A stretch of DNA of 64,000 nucleotides from Glaciecola nitratireducens FR1064 (GTDB lineage Bacteria; Pseudomonadota; Gammaproteobacteria; Enterobacterales; Alteromonadaceae), in NCBI RefSeq assembly GCF_000226565.1, contig NC_016041.1:3596001-3660000 (forward strand), in the 5' to 3' direction. Under the pieces are notes generated by a model that was given only the letters and a program-made list of their open reading frames with translations, had not been told where the DNA came from and made no database searches. Shown one piece after another: positions 7,241-15,707 of this stretch (positions are counted from its first letter, which is position 1; each line of letters starts with the position of its first letter). Made by a program: the position numbers and the translations under genes.

Positions 7241-10231
7241 TTAAAAGCTGTAGCGGAAACCAACATTGTATCGAGCCCCAGTTTGAGTTACACCAGCAAC
7301 CTGCAGGTTATCTCGAGCAAATCCGCGAGTCGTTTCGTCAGTAATGTTGATGCCTTCAAAGAACACAATCACACCATTATTGAAGTCGTAACTCGCGTTT
7401 ATATCCCATTGTTCGTATGCAGCAACATAACCAGGTTGTGGTCCACTAGCAAAAGATAACCACTCATCACGCCAGTTGTAAGCGATACGAACCTGTATAC
7501 CATCCTTGTCATAGTAGCCTATGACGTTACGTGTATCACTTAGGCCCGGCAAGGTAAATTGCTGTTGGTTTAGTAATCGATTAAATTCGTTATCACTATT
7601 AGCAAAAGTTGCGTTCATAATGACGCCAAAACCGGTATCAACGAAGTCGTGTTGCAGCGCAACTTCCCAACCGTCTATAGTCAACTCGTCTGCACTATTT
7701 ATGGTTGTTGCCAGGTCGAATGTAGCAGGGTTATCTCTACCTGACACACCTGTTATCACTCCACCGCCATTAGGATCAGGTATTACACCCTGTTCACCCC
7801 CTCGATTTTCAAAAATCCAGTCTCTAATTGCCTGGTTTGAGGGTGTTCCGCCTAGCGCAGCAACTGCATCTTCAAACAATGGACCAAAGCCGGGGAAAGC
7901 TAAATCTGGAAAAATAGCCACATCTTCTAATGTCGTTCCGCCGATGAAGTTAGAAACAGTTTTATTGAAGTAACCAATAGAAAAATAGCTTGCATCATCG
8001 TAATACCATTCGTACGACAAATCGTGGTTTTCTGACTCATATGGCAACAATCCTGGGTTACCAATGCTGCCCGTGGCCCGGTATAATCCATCCGAATTAT
8101 ATTGGATAAAGTTAGCAATACTCAAACTACCAATTAACGCACCGTAGCCTGCGCGCGCAATTGTAGTGCTGTATGAATATCTCACCTTCATGTCTTCATG
8201 GACATTTAAGTCAAAATCGAAGTTAGGCAACCAATTATCGTAACTCGCCTCTAAACCAGATGGAACCTCTGTACCATCATCACGCGCAATCCACTCGTTT
8301 GCCGCCACCCACTCAACTCGAGTGTAATTTCGCGAGGCTGAGCTAGATGTTACATCGGTTTCTTCATATCTCAAGCCAACTAGCACACTGTAAGGTAAAT
8401 CTACGATTTCGCCTTGATACCGGTACTGCAAAAATGCAGATAGGGTATCTTCTTCGAAGTTATTACCAAAACCTTTTTCAAAGTCTGGACAGAAACCATT
8501 TCCACAGCTACCTACTGCGTTAATATCAGGTGCGAGATACAAAGGATTAGATGGGTCTAATGACTCTAGGAACGCTGCACGCGCCGCCACTTCGGTATAA
8601 TCGAAGATGAAGAAATTATTGTTTATCTGGTCTCCTGCGCTAAACGAATCATACACACCGGACAAACTCGCGGGAGTCATCAAATCAGACATTGCTCCGA
8701 GCGCACTCGCTTGAGGTTCACCCCAGGTGTTTCTTTGTACAAGGCTACTGGCTTCAAAATTCGCCACTTTAGATAAGCCCATACCAAAATCAATTGTTTG
8801 ATCCTCGTCAACATACCACTTACCCGAAAATTGAGTTTGCTCAATATTCATTTCGGCCCAAGAGTTCGAATAAACACTTCCGGTCAAACGCATATCGTCA
8901 GGCGACAGCGGATCGTTCGCTGTGGTAGTCGTGACTGGTATATCACCAGTAAAATCAATCGTAGTTGAAGCTCGGCTTCTACCGCGCAAGCCCGCAACTG
9001 TTAGAAACGAGTTTGAGCCACGAATTTCATCATCTGGTTCACGCAATGATTTAGAATCGTGATGATCAAGGCTTAATTCCAAAGAATCATTAGGTAGCCA
9101 TTCTACGTTAATGCCAACCGAATTTAATTCGTTTCTCGAACCGCCACCACCAGCAGCGTGGGGAAAATCAGGCTCTCTATCGAACTCTGAATACACAAGA
9201 GGTGACACAACAGGGCCCTCAGACCATAATACTTCGTCTGGAACCTGTGCGACCCAGAAAGACACATCGTTATAGCTCGAAGACACTTCTTGCTCAGCAT
9301 AGGTGTAATCAAGCGTAACAGTTAAATCATCTCGTGGTGCATATTGCAGTGTTAGTTGAGCATTAGTACGTGTGCGCTCCACTTCGCTTAATTGGTATAC
9401 AATATTACGCGGTATACCGACTATATCGCCTGCAGAAGGCTGCGTTCCATTTAAGCTGACACCATCGCGTATTGAACCGCCATCCACTTCAGAGAAAAAG
9501 TTGGTGGTCGCTGACTGCGCACCATTGTTCCGTTCTTGCACGCTACCAATGAACGCAACACCAAAAGTATTGTCTAGGAAAGTGTTACTATAAATACCTG
9601 AAAACTCAGGTGTCCACGTATCGCCGGATATCGTGGACGTGTCATTGACCGCTTTTAGACCGAAACTGGCATTCAAGCCTTCACTGTCGAGCGGCTTGAC
9701 TGAGAGTATATTAATGGTGGCACCGATGCCCCCAGTGGGCACATGCGCTTTACCTGTTTTGTATATCTCGACTCCAGCAACACCTTCAGCCGCTAAATCA
9801 CCAAAATCAAAAGAACGACCTAAACCGGAGTTAGTTGGCAGTTGTCTACCATTTAACGTAACTAAATTGAAGTCCGCACCAAAGCCACGCACCGTTACGC
9901 GAGAACCTTCACCGTTTACACGGTCAATCGACACACCGGTAATACGCTGTAAAGACTCCGCTAAGTTCGTATCAGGAAACTTACCAATATCCTCTGAAGT
10001 AATGGCATCTACTACACCCACAGATTCGCGTTTAGTATCCATAGAACGCATTAAACTGCCGCGGATACCCGTTATCTCGATTATTTCTACTAATTGGGAC
10101 TGTTCTTCGGCGGAAGACGCACTAGCTACTTCATCAGTTTGTTGAGCGTAAATTGGCGCCATTAAGCTCACTCCGAGGGCGAGCGAAACTCCCTTCGCAA
10201 TAGGGCTTTTAAGACGATTTTTCTTTTGCAT
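7241..10231 (-). CDS. TonB-dependent receptor, carbohydrate-uptake type
   Basis: This outer-membrane receptor of ~996 residues has a signal peptide ending near APIYAQQ. A TonB-box-like stretch (VEIIEITGIRGS) is followed by KRESVGVVDAITSEDIGKFPD and AESLQRITGVSI, typical of the Xanthomonas/Caulobacter-type polysaccharide receptors. The plug continues to ~residue 190, then a long beta-barrel ends in GFRYSF with the expected terminal aromatic residue. The ATG at 10231 is preferred over an in-frame TTG at 10264: it gives a clean signal peptide and has AGGGA upstream. With GH17 enzymes nearby, beta-1,3-glucan oligosaccharide import is the likely role (inference). It is the first gene of the receptor-halogenase cluster. 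Confidence 0.92.
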   Translation of the reverse strand: MQKKNRLKSPIAKGVSLALGVSLMAPIYAQQTDEVASASSAEEQSQLVEIIEITGIRGSLMRSMDTKRESVGVVDAITSEDIGKFPDTNLAESLQRITGVSIDRVNGEGSRVTVRGFGADFNLVTLNGRQLPTNSGLGRSFDFGDLAAEGVAGVEIYKTGKAHVPTGGIGATINILSVKPLDSEGLNASFGLKAVNDTSTISGDTWTPEFSGIYSNTFLDNTFGVAFIGSVQERNNGAQSATTNFFSEVDGGSIRDGVSLNGTQPSAGDIVGIPRNIVYQLSEVERTRTNAQLTLQYAPRDDLTVTLDYTYAEQEVSSSYNDVSFWVAQVPDEVLWSEGPVVSPLVYSEFDREPDFPHAAGGGGSRNELNSVGINVEWLPNDSLELSLDHHDSKSLREPDDEIRGSNSFLTVAGLRGRSRASTTIDFTGDIPVTTTTANDPLSPDDMRLTGSVYSNSWAEMNIEQTQFSGKWYVDEDQTIDFGMGLSKVANFEASSLVQRNTWGEPQASALGAMSDLMTPASLSGVYDSFSAGDQINNNFFIFDYTEVAARAAFLESLDPSNPLYLAPDINAVGSCGNGFCPDFEKGFGNNFEEDTLSAFLQYRYQGEIVDLPYSVLVGLRYEETDVTSSSASRNYTRVEWVAANEWIARDDGTEVPSGLEASYDNWLPNFDFDLNVHEDMKVRYSYSTTIARAGYGALIGSLSIANFIQYNSDGLYRATGSIGNPGLLPYESENHDLSYEWYYDDASYFSIGYFNKTVSNFIGGTTLEDVAIFPDLAFPGFGPLFEDAVAALGGTPSNQAIRDWIFENRGGEQGVIPDPNGGGVITGVSGRDNPATFDLATTINSADELTIDGWEVALQHDFVDTGFGVIMNATFANSDNEFNRLLNQQQFTLPGLSDTRNVIGYYDKDGIQVRIAYNWRDEWLSFASGPQPGYVAAYEQWDINASYDFNNGVIVFFEGINITDETTRGFARDNLQVAGVTQTGARYNVGFRYSF

Positions 10232-10264
10232 GATATGTGTGTCCCTGGTTCGGATTGTTATCAA

Positions 10265-10591
10265 AATGTTATAAATTTATTTCCAATGCTAACTTTCGCA
10301 CAGGATCGAAACGAACAGAACCTTGTTGCGATGAACTGGCTTCACTTTGCGGTAAAGCGGAAGCTCAACAAAATTTGATAGGTTTGAACGCTATACTTTT
10401 ATCTCTGCCAACTTACTCATCTATGTCTGCTTTTGTTATCGTCTTGCCGTTGCTTCTTGTCAGATTACATAAATACGGAGAAGCGAATCTGCATTCTTAA
10501 ATATTAACTGTTTTTTTACATGAGTTATTAACATTTGTTAATTTTTTTTTAAGAAATGTTAAAGTAATTGATGGTGAATAAAGATTCAAAA
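10265..10591. other. Intergenic region upstream of the TonB receptor
   Basis: This is a leader/promoter region for the minus-strand receptor gene. It is AT-rich around 10500-10590 and near 10262-10285. No convincing operator, riboswitch or small gene was found; an 87-codon plus-strand frame here has no family features. Confidence 0.4.
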
Positions 10592-12022
10592 TTATATTTC
10601 CCCACGACGTTCAATTAACTTTTCTTTAATAAGATGCGCCCGTTCCTCACTGATATCATATTTCCACATAACCAAAATAGCTAAAGCAGCAGTTCCTGCA
10701 GGAATTATAATATCCGCAATACGCAAATTAGTCATGGTTTCAACAGTTTGCGTCGCATTACCCGCATCAAATCCAACGTACTTCAGTACGATTCCACTTA
10801 ATATTATGGCCAATGCCTGACCTAGCTTAACCATCAGCCAATATATCGCTGCGAACGTCCCTTCTTTCCGCGGCATGCCATTTTTTAACTCATCTAAATC
10901 ACAAACATCTGCGGTCATACTCAACATCAGCGTAAACAATCCGCCTATGCCAAAGGACATCAAAGGAATAGGCATAAATATCATCCAAGGGTTTTCAGGG
11001 TTGAAGCCATACCATTTCAATGTATAGCCAACAATTGATATCAGTGTAGATATGATAAACGCATTGCGTTTCCCCCACTTGTTTGCCATCCAACTAACAA
11101 CCGGAATAACCATAAATGCAGTCGCAAAAGCGCTTACTGTACCGAACCATGCAGGCCACGAACCTGTAGCGCCATAATCACCATCAAACATATGGAAAAC
11201 AATAATAAAAAAGGCAAATGACGAGACTAACTGAAAGCCATTGAATACTAAGAAAGTAGCGCCGCAGAGCCTCACAAAGGCTGCATTTTTGAATGTTTGG
11301 ATAATACTTCTAAACACGCCCATCAAATTGCTGCCAATCATTCGGAATGAAATTTCTGCTCTGTTTTCAATATTTGAATTATCAATTCCCTTACAAAATA
11401 ATCCGGGTACGATACCCAAAATAATACAAATACCCGAAATATATAATGCGAGTTGCCTTACCCCTTGTGCCTGATTTTCGAATAAATCGGGGTCAGCAAT
11501 CATGACCCAAAACCACGGTACAATCATCCAAGCAATTTGCCCCATAAACTGAGAGGCAGCCATTAAACGCGTTCGCTCCTTGTAGTCTGAGGTCATTTCA
11601 TACCCTAAGCCGACGAAGGGTGTTGCGAACATTGTATTACCAATAGTGAAAGCCATGGAAAGTATCAAGAAATACCAAAAGGTGTAGTCTTGAGAGTTTT
11701 CTGGATCTAACTGCCATAGCAGCGCGAAACAGCTTCCACTTAATATGGCGCCGACCACTATATATGGTCGGCGTCTGCCCCATCTAGATTTCGTATTGTC
11801 GGTGATAAAACCCATGATAGGGTCAGTTAACGCATCAAATAAACGGGGTAGTCCAACTAGTAAACCGGCCAGTACCGGATCTATACCGAACGCCGTTATT
11901 AAAAAGAATGCAAATAGCGCTAGAGAAGCGGGTAGTAAATTAAGGACTAGCGTTCCCGTCCCATAGGCGGCTTTTTCACTAAAAGATATACGATCTTTAG
12001 CAGCTGTTTCGTAGTGCGACAT
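10592..12022 (-). CDS. MFS sugar:cation symporter (GPH family)
   Basis: This ~476-residue membrane protein has about 12 hydrophobic segments. Its N-terminal half carries the GPH/MelB-type signature: GLPRLFDALTDPIMGFITDN followed by KSRWGRRRPYI in the loop between TM2 and TM3. It imports glycosides or oligosaccharides with a cation across the inner membrane. The first ATG is at 12022; a TTG four codons earlier is possible, and neither has a strong ribosome-binding site. It lies upstream of the TonB receptor on the same strand with a 360-bp gap, so it probably belongs to the same regulon and moves glucan oligosaccharides delivered by the receptor. Confidence 0.9.
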   Translation of the reverse strand: MSHYETAAKDRISFSEKAAYGTGTLVLNLLPASLALFAFFLITAFGIDPVLAGLLVGLPRLFDALTDPIMGFITDNTKSRWGRRRPYIVVGAILSGSCFALLWQLDPENSQDYTFWYFLILSMAFTIGNTMFATPFVGLGYEMTSDYKERTRLMAASQFMGQIAWMIVPWFWVMIADPDLFENQAQGVRQLALYISGICIILGIVPGLFCKGIDNSNIENRAEISFRMIGSNLMGVFRSIIQTFKNAAFVRLCGATFLVFNGFQLVSSFAFFIIVFHMFDGDYGATGSWPAWFGTVSAFATAFMVIPVVSWMANKWGKRNAFIISTLISIVGYTLKWYGFNPENPWMIFMPIPLMSFGIGGLFTLMLSMTADVCDLDELKNGMPRKEGTFAAIYWLMVKLGQALAIILSGIVLKYVGFDAGNATQTVETMTNLRIADIIIPAGTAALAILVMWKYDISEERAHLIKEKLIERRGEI

Positions 12023-12312
12023 ATATTGATTCAAATGCAGTTGTAAATGGTTTGTAAATATATGTCATTTGCGCCTGATTTTCTAAGTAAAATTGCATTA
12101 ATTCGGTCACTTGAACTTTTTTCGTGATGGCTGGGACAAATTAAGGTTAGCAACTGAAGGAATGTAAAAATAGGAATAAAAAACGACACATGCTCGGCTA
12201 CAGTAAAGTCTCCCTAATAACCCACTTAAAGTCCTTTTAAACTCAAATTACTTGCTAAGAACAGCGTAAAACTGCTGTACTGCCAGTCTTTCTATTTTTA
12301 GTGTGAATTGAT

Positions 12313-13335
12313 ATGAAATTATTATTCGCTATGACTTTCATCTTAGTACTAGTTAGTTTTCACCTACAGGCGAACCAAATGACAAAGCAAAACAGTAAAT
12401 CTTTATATTCCAAGCCGGTCTTTGACCCTATGATTGATGAAGAATGGATTGGCTTAGGCATTGCTTATGGTTCGTATCGCGACGGTGAAAGCCCTGATAA
12501 AAAGAGCGTGTCATCTGAGCAAGATATCCTAGAAGACATGACTATTTTAACCACGAATAGCGCTGTTACTTGGAATTTAATTCGCATGTATGCCGCTGAT
12601 CCTGCAAGCGAACAAGTATTAAAAACGATTAAAAAACACAAGTTACCAGTGAAAGTGATGCAGGGAGCATGGCTTTCATCAACCCAAACTGCTGAGCAAA
12701 ATGAAAAGCAAATATCCGAAGTCATTCGACTAGCCAATGATTACAAAGACATCATTGTTAGCGTCAATTTAGGTAACGAAATCTTTGTCGATTGGTCGGC
12801 ACACAAATTTGAAGTATCCGATATTCCAAAGTATTTAAAATGGGTCAAGAAGGTTAAGAGTGCTGTTGACGTGCCTGTCACTCTGGCTGATGACTATAAT
12901 TTCTGGAACAAACCTTGGAGTCAAGAAGTTGCACAAGCGCTCGATTATATTGTGCTGCATGCATACGCAATGTGGAATTCACAAGCTTTAGAACATGCCG
13001 TACCCTGGACCGAAAAAACCTACCATGACATTAAAGCGCTACACCCTAATAAACAGGTCGCGCTTGGCGAATCAGGATGGGCTACAAGCTCTGTCAGTAG
13101 TAATGGCGATGAAAGCCTTATCATTGGTGAAGCAAGTGAAAAAGCACAGAAGATATTTTTTGATGCTTACCGCCACTGGTTAAAGGAAAATCGCATTGTA
13201 TCTTTCTATTTTGAAGCGTTTGACGAGAAATGGAAAGGCGGTGAAGATATGCCTGACAGCATTGCAGAGAAAAATTGGGGTGTCTTTCGTTCAGATAGAA
13301 CGCCAAAGCTCGCGGTTGAAGTCGCTACAAAATGA
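12313..13335 (+). CDS. Exported GH17 family beta-1,3-glucanase-like hydrolase
   Basis: This 340-residue protein starts with a signal peptide (MKLLFAMTFILVLVSF... ending near LQAN). The rest is a TIM-barrel GH17-type domain: an early GLGIAYGSYRDGE strand, acid/base glutamate in VNLGNEIFVDW (~155), LHAYAMW (~217) and nucleophile glutamate in ALGESGWAT (~255), closing with YFEAFDEKWKG. GH17 enzymes act on beta-1,3-glucans, with hydrolase or transglycosylase activity. The protein is likely periplasmic or secreted and would cut laminarin-type oligosaccharides. It is transcribed alone, opposite to the MFS gene, from a 290-bp divergent intergenic region. Confidence 0.9.
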   Translation: MKLLFAMTFILVLVSFHLQANQMTKQNSKSLYSKPVFDPMIDEEWIGLGIAYGSYRDGESPDKKSVSSEQDILEDMTILTTNSAVTWNLIRMYAADPASEQVLKTIKKHKLPVKVMQGAWLSSTQTAEQNEKQISEVIRLANDYKDIIVSVNLGNEIFVDWSAHKFEVSDIPKYLKWVKKVKSAVDVPVTLADDYNFWNKPWSQEVAQALDYIVLHAYAMWNSQALEHAVPWTEKTYHDIKALHPNKQVALGESGWATSSVSSNGDESLIIGEASEKAQKIFFDAYRHWLKENRIVSFYFEAFDEKWKGGEDMPDSIAEKNWGVFRSDRTPKLAVEVATK

Positions 13336-13384
13336 GCGCTTAGCTCATCATCTGATTAAGCGATGTAAAAAAGAAACAATAAAA

Positions 13385-13404
13385 AAGGGAGCGTTAGCTC
13401 CCTT
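13385..13404. terminator. Bidirectional intrinsic terminator between convergent GH17 genes
   Basis: An 8-bp perfect stem (AAGGGAGC with GCTCCCTT) encloses a GTTA loop. On the minus strand it runs into a T-run (13386-13381). On the plus strand a weaker GTCTTTAT follows. Confidence 0.85.
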
Positions 13405-13482
13405 GTCTTTATAATAAAATTTAGCTTCTTTTAAAGCGACGCAATGAACCTACAGAGTATTCTTTGCCCATCGCGTTTTCGT

Positions 13483-14427
13483 TTATGTATTCTGCAAAAC
13501 CAATTTAGGCCTTCTATCAACGTAAAATAGACCCCAATGCTTTTCCGGCTCCTGCGGATCGTCCGAGCCCTTCCAAGGTTCATCGAAAGCCTCAAACACA
13601 AAGGTTAGAATCTTTTCGCTATTGGTCCAACTAAGAAGCTGTTGATAATATTCAGCCTGAAGCGCATCAGACGCATTCCATTTTTCGATACCGCAACCGT
13701 TCGACTGTGTTGTCCAACCAGCTTCAGTAATTACGATTGGAACATCAGGATGACAATGCTGCACGGAATAATAATTTTGTTTCGTGTATTCCAATGCATT
13801 TTCTATGCTTTGGTACTCCCAAACTGGATAAGTATGAATAGATATAAAGTCTAGTTCTGCCACCAACGGCGCTAACTTATTTGTCCAAGGAACGTAGTTT
13901 TCACAAAAGGTAACCGGAACGTCAATTTTGCTTTTAATACGCTTTGCAAATTCGACTAGGCGCTCAACAGGCACCATATGATCAGTCCAATCGACACTCG
14001 CTTCATTTCCAATCGATACCGAGCATACATACTCAGGGTAGCGACGGCTCAAAGCAACTAAACGCTCAATATCTTCATCGTTTGCTTGACGATTCTGATC
14101 GAGCTGCTCTTCACTAAAGTCGGCTCCCCAAGGACAGTTTGGGTTGCTGACCTCGGCCGCAATATCCACTCCCAACATGAGTACAAAGTTGAGGTTTTCT
14201 TTCTTAATTACCTCTAAAACTGTTTCGGCATGCTGGCTACAATCATAAACTCTAAGGTAAGACCAATTTTTTAGTAACAATAAGTCTTCTTTTATTTCTG
14301 CATAACTCGGATATATTCCTAGCCTTGGATTTTGCCCATCTCTATAACCTGAATAACAAATCGCTTGCGCATGCTCGCGCCCCATCATTTTCTCAAGTGA
14401 AGTCAACTGTTTAGACTCACTTTGCAT
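13483..14427 (-). CDS. Cytoplasmic GH17 family glucanase-like hydrolase
   Basis: This ~314-residue protein has no signal peptide and is probably cytoplasmic. GH17 features are ICYSGYRDGQNP at the first strand, acid/base Glu in SIGNEASVDW, ISIHTYPVWEY, nucleophile Glu in VITEAGWTT, and VFEAFDEPWKG near the end. The ATG at 14427 is chosen because the earlier in-frame Met codons lie inside the upstream gene and add a sequence unlike GH17. The start overlaps the stop of the upstream GH17 gene by 11 bp, so the two are probably coupled. Just past the stop, another frame encodes a protein-like 26-codon tail (see findings), so a frameshift near the 3' end is possible. Confidence 0.88.
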   Translation of the reverse strand: MQSESKQLTSLEKMMGREHAQAICYSGYRDGQNPRLGIYPSYAEIKEDLLLLKNWSYLRVYDCSQHAETVLEVIKKENLNFVLMLGVDIAAEVSNPNCPWGADFSEEQLDQNRQANDEDIERLVALSRRYPEYVCSVSIGNEASVDWTDHMVPVERLVEFAKRIKSKIDVPVTFCENYVPWTNKLAPLVAELDFISIHTYPVWEYQSIENALEYTKQNYYSVQHCHPDVPIVITEAGWTTQSNGCGIEKWNASDALQAEYYQQLLSWTNSEKILTFVFEAFDEPWKGSDDPQEPEKHWGLFYVDRRPKLVLQNT

Positions 14428-15304
14428 ATTTATGGTTCCCGTCTTTGTCGAGTATGCCCCAATAAGCGCCAACATCGCCTTCATCCGCAACTTTCCAGTC
14501 TTCATCGAAAGAAGAAAAATAGAACAAGTCGATACCTTCTTCTTGAGTCCAATGATAGGCATCAACAAAATAGCGCAGCGCGTTTTCATAAGAAGGTATC
14601 GCAGCTCTGTCAGGTGAGCCTTGGTCCGGCCAACCTGTTTCACTTATGATGACTGGCTTTCCATTGGCCACTTTCACGGCACGATGGTACATATCCTTCA
14701 TGTAAGTCAATGCATGTTCTGCCGGGTATCCTTCCCAAAAAGGGTAACAATTAGCGAAAATAATATCGCACGCGTCAGCAACTGGAGGATGATCTTCAAA
14801 TAGGAAGTAAGCATCAACATAACCTACTGGAATATTTGGCGCAGCTTCTTTTGCTCGGTTAATGTAGTCGACTAACTGTTGCTCACTCATTTCTTCCCGC
14901 AGCATAACTTCATTACCAACAGCTAAAATATCGGCATGACCCGCTTGAGCGATTTTGATGGCATTTTGTAGCTCTTTTTCATTGTTCTTAAAATTATCAT
15001 TCAACCACACTCCTACCATTGTTTTGAGACCATACTCAGCTGCAATTTTAGGGATCAACTCGTTGCCTTCAGTACATGAAAATGTGCGTATCCATTTCAC
15101 ATAAGGCAAAATTAGCTGCAAGCGTTCACGGATCTGCTCTTCAGTAATTTGGGTGCCGGGACCCGGCTCTTGGCCTGTAATGTATGGACTAAATGAGAGA
15201 CCATGGATTTTGTTATCCAGTAGTTTCTTAGCTTCTTTTTGTAAATCAGAAACAGATAATTGCGCTGCATTTGAACGCTTATTTCGATAATATTTTCCGG
15301 ACAT
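14417..15304 (-). CDS. Cytoplasmic GH17 family glucanase-like hydrolase (first of coupled pair)
   Basis: This ~295-residue GH17-like TIM barrel has no signal peptide. Key segments are GLSFSPYITGQEPG, acid/base Glu in AVGNEVMLREE, NCYPFWEGYPAEHA and nucleophile Glu in IISETGWPDQGS, closing with FSSFDEDWK. It probably hydrolyses or transglycosylates imported beta-1,3-gluco-oligosaccharides. An ATG two codons earlier (15310) is directly abutted by AGAG; the ATG at 15304 has better spacing. It is clearly different in sequence from the other two GH17 proteins here, so the three are not recent copies. Confidence 0.88.
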   Translation of the reverse strand: MSGKYYRNKRSNAAQLSVSDLQKEAKKLLDNKIHGLSFSPYITGQEPGPGTQITEEQIRERLQLILPYVKWIRTFSCTEGNELIPKIAAEYGLKTMVGVWLNDNFKNNEKELQNAIKIAQAGHADILAVGNEVMLREEMSEQQLVDYINRAKEAAPNIPVGYVDAYFLFEDHPPVADACDIIFANCYPFWEGYPAEHALTYMKDMYHRAVKVANGKPVIISETGWPDQGSPDRAAIPSYENALRYFVDAYHWTQEEGIDLFYFSSFDEDWKVADEGDVGAYWGILDKDGNHKYAK

Positions 15305-15413
15305 AGTCATCTCTATTTAGCAGCTCAGAAACTGAAGCGCTTGGGTTGAATTGAAGGTCTTTTTGGGTAAAGTAAAAAGGATAAACGCAATACTTATTGT
15401 ATGCAACAAGAGA

Positions 15414-15476
15414 CAGGTTGAATGGTACTAGCTGCAGGTTGAATGGTACTAGCTGCAGGATGAATGGTACTGGCTG
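15414..15476. repeat. 21-bp tandem repeat, three copies
   Basis: Units are 15414-15434, 15435-15455 and 15456-15476. Copies 1 and 2 are identical; copy 3 differs at two positions. Each contains CTGCAG at the junction with the next unit. It lies in the divergent intergenic region between the GH17 pair and the transglutaminase-like gene, 110-170 bp upstream of the GH17 start. Confidence 0.95.
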
Positions 15477-15618
15477 CGACTTTAGTGTCGAAAACAGTGT
15501 GTGATTATCAAAATTTAGGCTTAGAAATTAGCATACTGTGCTGCTGCTTATTTAACGGGGATCAGATTAAGTGAGTCAATAATTTATCTTTATCTTGACT
15601 GCGTCCTTTGCATAGGAT

Positions 15619-15653
15619 GTATTTAGTGTATATCCTCTTATTACACTAAATAC
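15619..15653. repeat. Perfect 12-bp inverted repeat with 11-nt spacer
   Basis: The arm 15619-15630 (GTATTTAGTGTA) is exactly complementary to 15642-15653. No T-run follows on either strand that would mark it as a typical terminator. It lies 54 bp upstream of the transglutaminase-like start codon and could be an operator or a 5'-leader hairpin. Confidence 0.9.
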
Positions 15654-15696
15654 GACAACGCTTGTAACGACGAAGCTTGTCACGACAGAGCTTGGC
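15652..15696. repeat. 15-bp imperfect tandem repeat, three copies
   Basis: Units are 15652-15666, 15667-15681 and 15682-15696, each starting ACGAC and containing GCTTG. The array directly abuts the inverted repeat and ends 11 bp before the ATG at 15708, taking the place where a ribosome-binding site would be expected. Confidence 0.88.
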
Positions 15697-15707
15697 ATCC
15701 TAATTTT

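Noticed and set aside
9633-10145. 170-codon frame antisense to the TonB receptor signal and plug region
   Set aside because: It is a shadow of the receptor coding strand: Pro/Ser-rich, no ribosome-binding site, no known motif.
10237-10500. 87-codon plus-strand ORF upstream of the TonB receptor
   Set aside because: No ribosome-binding site or family features; it overlaps the receptor leader and reads as low-complexity promoter sequence.
13483-14643. Longer version of the second GH17 gene starting at 14643
   Set aside because: The extra N-terminal ~72 residues lie inside the upstream GH17 gene in another frame and do not resemble GH17; the ATG at 14427 fits the family and the gene overlap.
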